Virus record (IMG/VR): IMGVR_UViG_3300011440_000034 | Span: 1-41,739 of that record | Source of the DNA: a virus | Length of the DNA stretch: 41,739 bases | Direction: 5' to 3' (one strand) | In this document: positions 38,516-41,739 of the stretch, piece after piece | How the letters are laid out: the number at the start of each line of letters is the position of its first letter | How positions within the stretch are numbered: position 1 is the stretch's first letter | Program-made: the position numbers and the translations under genes | The notes under the pieces: generated by a model | Database searches by the model: none | Told to the model about the DNA's origin: nothing | The model's input: the letters and a program-made list of their open reading frames with translations, nothing else

Positions 38516-38767
38516 TCAGACTCCTTCAGGGGTGAGGCCGTTGCCGGTCTTGTTGACCGGATAGGGCAGGGTGTCCTTGACGTTGGAACGAAGGCCCGGA
38601 GTCTCGAAGTCGCCGCTGGGCCCCGATCCGACCGACTCTGTCGGTGGCTGGATGGAGCGAGCTTCGCTATGTCCGGTACCAGTCCGTTCGGGGGTCGGCG
38701 TACTCATGGGTGACGGCTTCGGTGAATCCTTGGCTGCCACCATCTTGGGGTCCGGGTGCGGACTCAT
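38516..38767 (-). CDS. Pro/Ser-rich small protein overlapping terL end, 83 aa
   Basis: The ATG at 38767 has GAGGAG 5-6 nt upstream, strong support despite a 101-nt overlap with the terminase 3' end in another frame. The product is a flexible Pro/Ser/Thr/Gly-rich chain, with a short ordered-looking end (NVKDTLPYPVNKTGNG). It may act as a linker or disordered virion factor. No family is recognised. Confidence 0.65.
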   Translation of the reverse strand: MSPHPDPKMVAAKDSPKPSPMSTPTPERTGTGHSEARSIQPPTESVGSGPSGDFETPGLRSNVKDTLPYPVNKTGNGLTPEGV

Positions 38768-40517
38768 CGATTCTCCTCATCTCGAACGTCCTGCGGGTGC
38801 GTGAGGCGTGTCCGCTGTTGGGCGCCAAGGCTACACCACGCTGTCGAGACGGCTTCGCCAGCGCTCCGAATACGTCGGCGAAGGTCGGGGGCCCCGGAGT
38901 CGGGTCGACGAAGATCGGCGGGTACATCGGTGAGTCCTCGATTCCCTGCTGGCAGATGAAGTCGGCGTTCAACAGGTCGTCGTGGTTCTCGTTGGAGGCA
39001 CCGAAGCGGCCTCTCTTGTCGACGACATAGGTGGACGCTTCGACTGCCATCAGGTGGTCGTGGAGGATGATGCGCTCCTCTTCGAGAGCCTTGACCCAAT
39101 CGTGGATCATCGTCGGCTTGGTGAGGGTGGTGGTCAGCCAGCCGTAGCGGGGTGTCCGATCGGAGAGTTGGATCGCTGCAATGTCCATCTGCCGGTAGAG
39201 ACGGGGATACCCGTTCTGGCGGAGATGCTCCAGCGGGACCAAGCCGCTTGCGTTCCGCTCGACGATGATCAGGGCGGTGTGATACCAGTAGCCGAGCTCT
39301 TCGAGCAGCGGCCCCACATAGTGAACGGCGAGCCGGGATCGCATGGTTGCGACCCGCTCACCGGTGTAGGCGTCGGCGACGGAGATGGCGGTGTAGTCGC
39401 CGTGCTCCAGGCCCTCGGCGGTGTCACAGCCGATCACGTATGAAGGGTTGCGGTGCAGGGTCCCGTCGAGGTTGCGCTCGATCCGGGGCACCTCCCACAC
39501 TTTGACCTCGTAGAACGGCTCGGCATCGGGTGGAGTGACCGCCCGGCGCAGGCCCTCCCTCGACCCGTTCAACAGGGTGACGTCGAGCTTGAACGCTGGT
39601 GGCGTGAACCGTGCTTTCTCTTCGATCATGTCGATCGGGAGCGCTGTGCGACCCGATCGGAGGAACGCTTCGGTGGCGTTCCGGGGATGCTCCTGGGCGA
39701 GTATGTGCGGTGTCTTGCGGTGCTTTCGCTCCTGAGCCTCGTACCATTTCTCTGTGCGACCCGGCACGACAGACCAGGGATAAAACGACGAGACCCATGC
39801 CGAATTGTCTTCGAGTGAGTCGAGGTACGTGCGATGGAACAAGTCACCCATGCCGTTGGCCGTGGAAAACATGAACAGCGGCCCGTAACAGAGTGGGTCG
39901 AGCGCTGCGAGGACTGCGGCGGCATCCTCCATGAAAGCGGCCTCGTCGAAGATGACGCCGAAGACCGCCTTGGAACGTGCGCTGTGTGCGGTGGACGGTA
40001 TCGACAGTATCGAGCTGCCGTTGTCGAAGCCGAACTCCTCCTTAGTGTCTACTGCCACGTTTGGGCCACGGGTCCGAACCCACTGGGGCAGACGGGAGTA
40101 GAACTGACTGACCTTGGTGGCCAGTGTCCCCTTTGCCTCCTCGAGACCCTGCGAGACGAGGATCCAGGGATGGTTCTTGTTGAACATCATGTCGTGGACA
40201 CTGAGTGCGCATGTGATGGTGGTGAACCCGACCTGACGAGATTTCAGGTCGACATGGCGCTCGCCCAGGTCTGACAGGTCGAGGTTCGGGTCGGAGTAGT
40301 CGAGACCGGCAGCGAAGTCGATCGACTTTCGGATCGCCCCGTACTTGGCCTGGACGATCTCCCGTTGGTGCGGCCAGAGGGTGAATGGCGACCAGCCCCG
40401 GCCCACCTGGAGAACCTCGCCCCAGCTCTCGATGAACATCTCGGGGTCACGACCGGCCCGACGCCACTGATGCTCTCGGACCAGTTCGAGGCGAGAGTGA
40501 CGTCGGGGACGGTCCAC
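38667..40517 (-). CDS. terL: Terminase large subunit, 616 aa
   Basis: Motif order is that of TerL: an adenine-binding-type region (LWPHQREIV); a variant Walker A, KSRQVGFTT (92-100), where GKT is replaced by the SRQxGFT form known in many TerLs; Walker B GVIFDEA (187-193); the FSTAN coupling motif (217-221); and a nuclease with Asp365 in GCDTAEG, Glu420 in IIVERN and Asp513/514 in NENHDD. The start is GTG 40517, without a clear ribosome site. It translocates and cuts DNA with the small subunit encoded upstream. Confidence 0.9.
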   Translation of the reverse strand: MDRPRRHSRLELVREHQWRRAGRDPEMFIESWGEVLQVGRGWSPFTLWPHQREIVQAKYGAIRKSIDFAAGLDYSDPNLDLSDLGERHVDLKSRQVGFTTITCALSVHDMMFNKNHPWILVSQGLEEAKGTLATKVSQFYSRLPQWVRTRGPNVAVDTKEEFGFDNGSSILSIPSTAHSARSKAVFGVIFDEAAFMEDAAAVLAALDPLCYGPLFMFSTANGMGDLFHRTYLDSLEDNSAWVSSFYPWSVVPGRTEKWYEAQERKHRKTPHILAQEHPRNATEAFLRSGRTALPIDMIEEKARFTPPAFKLDVTLLNGSREGLRRAVTPPDAEPFYEVKVWEVPRIERNLDGTLHRNPSYVIGCDTAEGLEHGDYTAISVADAYTGERVATMRSRLAVHYVGPLLEELGYWYHTALIIVERNASGLVPLEHLRQNGYPRLYRQMDIAAIQLSDRTPRYGWLTTTLTKPTMIHDWVKALEEERIILHDHLMAVEASTYVVDKRGRFGASNENHDDLLNADFICQQGIEDSPMYPPIFVDPTPGPPTFADVFGALAKPSRQRGVALAPNSGHASRTRRTFEMRRIDESAPGPQDGGSQGFTEAVTHEYADPRTDWYRT

Positions 40518-40534
40518 CGGATCAGCCTAGGACG

Positions 40535-40885
40535 TCACTCGTGAGCGACGTAGCTGTTCTCCACTCCCTGAGCGACCCGTACCCGGGTGCGCCAGTCCAG
40601 CCATTGCAGGGCCTCTTCCAGCTTGGTGATCGCCAGGCTGTTCTCCCGGCACCTAGTGTTGGGGTTCGAGTTGAAGAACAAGATCCGCTGGCGGGCAGCC
40701 TCGATCACGTCCTCGACGAACGCACCGTTCTGGCCTTCGTCACCGACGATGCCGTCCTGCCAGTTGATAACCAGCACCAGCTGGTCACCGGCGACGGACA
40801 TCGTGGTCTTGCCTCCGGTCGGCCAGCCTTCGGCGTTGGTGGTGAACTCGGATCGAACGAGCTCTTCGGACCGTCTGATACCCAT
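40535..40885 (-). CDS. Acb2/Tad1-hairpin-like protein, 116 aa
   Basis: The ATG at 40885 follows AGGAGG by about 6 nt. The C-terminal half (about 74-110: CREN, LAITKLEEALQWL, RTRVRVAQGVE) matches the conserved end of the phage family I know as the Acb2/Tad1 hairpin domain, whose founding members sequester cyclic-nucleotide or NAD-derived signals of CBASS and Thoeris defence. The N-terminal part (WPTGGKTTMS, VLVINWQDG, NGAFVEDVIEA) is typical of actinophage relatives. Family assignment is from memory of the motif. Sponge activity here is inference, since many family members are uncharacterised. Confidence 0.65.
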   Translation of the reverse strand: MGIRRSEELVRSEFTTNAEGWPTGGKTTMSVAGDQLVLVINWQDGIVGDEGQNGAFVEDVIEAARQRILFFNSNPNTRCRENSLAITKLEEALQWLDWRTRVRVAQGVENSYVAHE

Positions 40886-40927
40886 GGCATTCCTCCTGTG
40901 TCTAGAGATGGGTCGGACGAGATCAGG

Positions 40928-41416
40928 CTAGACGGCGTCGGACATGGGGGCCCGCTCGTCGAGCTCGTCGAGGGCGTCGACCATCAACTCACGGAGCTCC
41001 TGATCGGAAAGCTTGGAGACGTCGAGAGGCTTGGCCTCAGCCTCGACGTACTGGCGGGCCAGCGTTGCCAGAGTCCGGGCGGCCTGCACCGCAGCAGCCT
41101 TGTTCCGGTCGCTCTTGGCCAAAGTCGCCATGTTCTCGATCACCGAAGGCATGTGACCCTCGATCTGGCGGAGCCGGGCCAGGTTGGTGTCTTCGACGAC
41201 GAGAGGATCGTTCTTCCAGTGGGTGATCGATGACTCGTCGACGCCGATCCGTCGGGCGAGCTGGGCCTGGGTCTCCCGGTCCGGGTCATCGGCGTGCAGC
41301 CACTTCAAGAACTCGAGGCGAGCTTCCTTCTTGGCAGGCCGACCTTCGAGGGTCGACCAGCCGACTACGAAGGGGTGCGTGGAGAAATCCATGAGTGGGA
41401 AAGATACCAATGACAT
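40928..41416 (-). CDS. Terminase small subunit candidate, 162 aa
   Basis: First gene of the leftward unit and close upstream of terL. Residues about 30-75 form a helix-turn-helix (AQLARRIGVDESSITHWKND), as in many TerS and phBC6A51-type proteins, followed by long helices (NMATLAKSDRNKAAAVQAARTL) and an acidic C-terminus. It binds packaging-site DNA and regulates TerL. ATG 41416 has no clear ribosome site. An in-frame ATG at 41392 might be used on a leaderless mRNA. Identity rests on the helix-turn-helix and context. Confidence 0.7.
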   Translation of the reverse strand: MSLVSFPLMDFSTHPFVVGWSTLEGRPAKKEARLEFLKWLHADDPDRETQAQLARRIGVDESSITHWKNDPLVVEDTNLARLRQIEGHMPSVIENMATLAKSDRNKAAAVQAARTLATLARQYVEAEAKPLDVSKLSDQELRELMVDALDELDERAPMSDAV

Positions 41417-41433
41417 AGCGCCCCAGGAGTCAA
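41401..41433 (-). promoter_or_regulatory. Possible late promoter
   Basis: On the minus strand TTGACT (41433-41428) is followed 21 nt later by TATCTT (41406-41401). The spacer is longer than usual, but TATCTT fits the actinobacterial TANNNT -10 and lies 8 nt before the in-frame ATG at 41392, a leaderless arrangement. It would start the whole late unit. Weak evidence. Confidence 0.3.
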
Positions 41434-41459
41434 CCCGAGGCGCTACGTTCTGTTCTCCA

Positions 41460-41621
41460 ATGAACGGCCGTCAGCGTACTCGCAAAACCACGGTGAGACG
41501 AGGGAATAGAACCCTCGGCACTACCTGGCCGATCCGCACCCAGGCGGAGAAGCGTGCCTACGCACAACGATTTCACCAGCCGGTCCGCATCTACATCGAC
41601 GAGTCGATCAAGAGGACCTGA
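41460..41621 (+). CDS. Possible small basic protein, 53 aa
   Basis: A rightward frame from ATG 41460 to TGA 41621. The 53-residue product is very basic in its first half (Arg/Lys-rich) and ends in a more ordered strand (VRIYIDESI) like small DNA-binding proteins. It diverges from the late unit and is followed by a perfect 8-bp stem (41624-41644). No ribosome site is seen. TACGTT (41444-41449) could be a -10 for a near-leaderless mRNA. Confidence 0.45.
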   Translation: MNGRQRTRKTTVRRGNRTLGTTWPIRTQAEKRAYAQRFHQPVRIYIDESIKRT

Positions 41622-41623
41622 GT

Positions 41624-41644
41624 CTTCCACCAACACGGTGGAAG
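41624..41644 (+). repeat. Perfect 8-bp stem-loop
   Basis: CTTCCACC (41624-41631), loop AACAC, GGTGGAAG (41637-41644). It starts 2 nt after the stop of the 53-aa frame. It may be its terminator (no T-run) or a site in the control region. The remaining 41645-41739 shows no gene or clear signal. Confidence 0.5.
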
Positions 41645-41739
41645 CGCACCCCACGACAGCGACCACCCGATCAGATGACCCTCCCAGCCGGTTGGTGCCC
41701 GGTCACAGCCCGTCAGACGGCAGAGCCGGCGGCGTCCAC

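Noticed and set aside
1-41739. CRISPR arrays, tRNA genes, insertion sequences, integrase/att sites
   Set aside because: No regularly spaced repeats, no cloverleaf with the conserved arms, no transposase and no integrase were seen. The GGTTCG near 1148 is only the loop of a hairpin.

Overview
The window looks like a complete or nearly complete genome of a lytic, podovirus-like phage of a high-GC Gram-positive (actinobacterial) host. The head and connector genes are P22-like (portal, scaffold, coat, gp4-like adaptor, gp10-like tail protein). There is no tape-measure, sheath or major tail tube gene. Instead there are large internal-virion-type proteins: one with a C-terminal tail-lysozyme domain and one giant of 3693 residues. 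No integrase, excisionase or CI-type repressor was seen. The high GC content, the many GTG/TTG starts, a sortase-type LPFTG protein and long Thr-repeat linkers point to Actinobacteria. The TTTT-rich linker style recalls Acidimicrobiia, but the host assignment is inference.

Layout. Positions 1-412 are non-coding and rich in inverted repeats. With 41622-41739 they would form one intergenic control region if the molecule is circular or circularly permuted. From 413 to about 11281 all genes run rightward: first a few tiny genes separated by hairpins (413-1474), then a compact operon of stop/start-overlapping genes (1661-11079). This operon holds SSB, DUF932, ParB-like, DUF4314-like, RecB/Cas4-like nuclease, DnaB/RecA-like ATPase and VRR-NUC nuclease genes plus many small zinc-binding proteins. 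It carries no recognisable DNA polymerase, primase or RNA polymerase, so replication probably relies on the host replisome with phage recombination functions. A strong intrinsic terminator (11097-11133) closes this half.

From 41416 down to 11278 everything runs leftward as one late unit. The order is terminase small subunit candidate, Acb2/Tad1-hairpin-like protein, large terminase, small proteins, portal, scaffold, coat, a small zinc protein, adaptor and gp10-like protein. Fibre-type proteins follow, then a lysis block (three membrane peptides and an M15 endolysin), a cell-wall-anchored LPFTG protein, more fibre/adhesin proteins, the internal virion proteins and finally the giant gene. Nearly every late junction is a 1-4 nt overlap or an abutting TAGATG, so translation is probably coupled.

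Three points stand out. (1) The giant protein carries, in its middle, a DUF4326 domain directly followed by a cpYpsA/SLOG-type nucleotide-binding domain. This suggests an ejected polyvalent protein that deals with nucleotide signals. (2) A late gene next to the endolysin encodes a secreted helix-hairpin-helix protein with an LPFTG sortase anchor. (3) A protein resembling the Acb2/Tad1 signal-sponge hairpin family sits between the terminase genes. Together they make host-signal interference and surface remodelling the most promising unexplored biology here.
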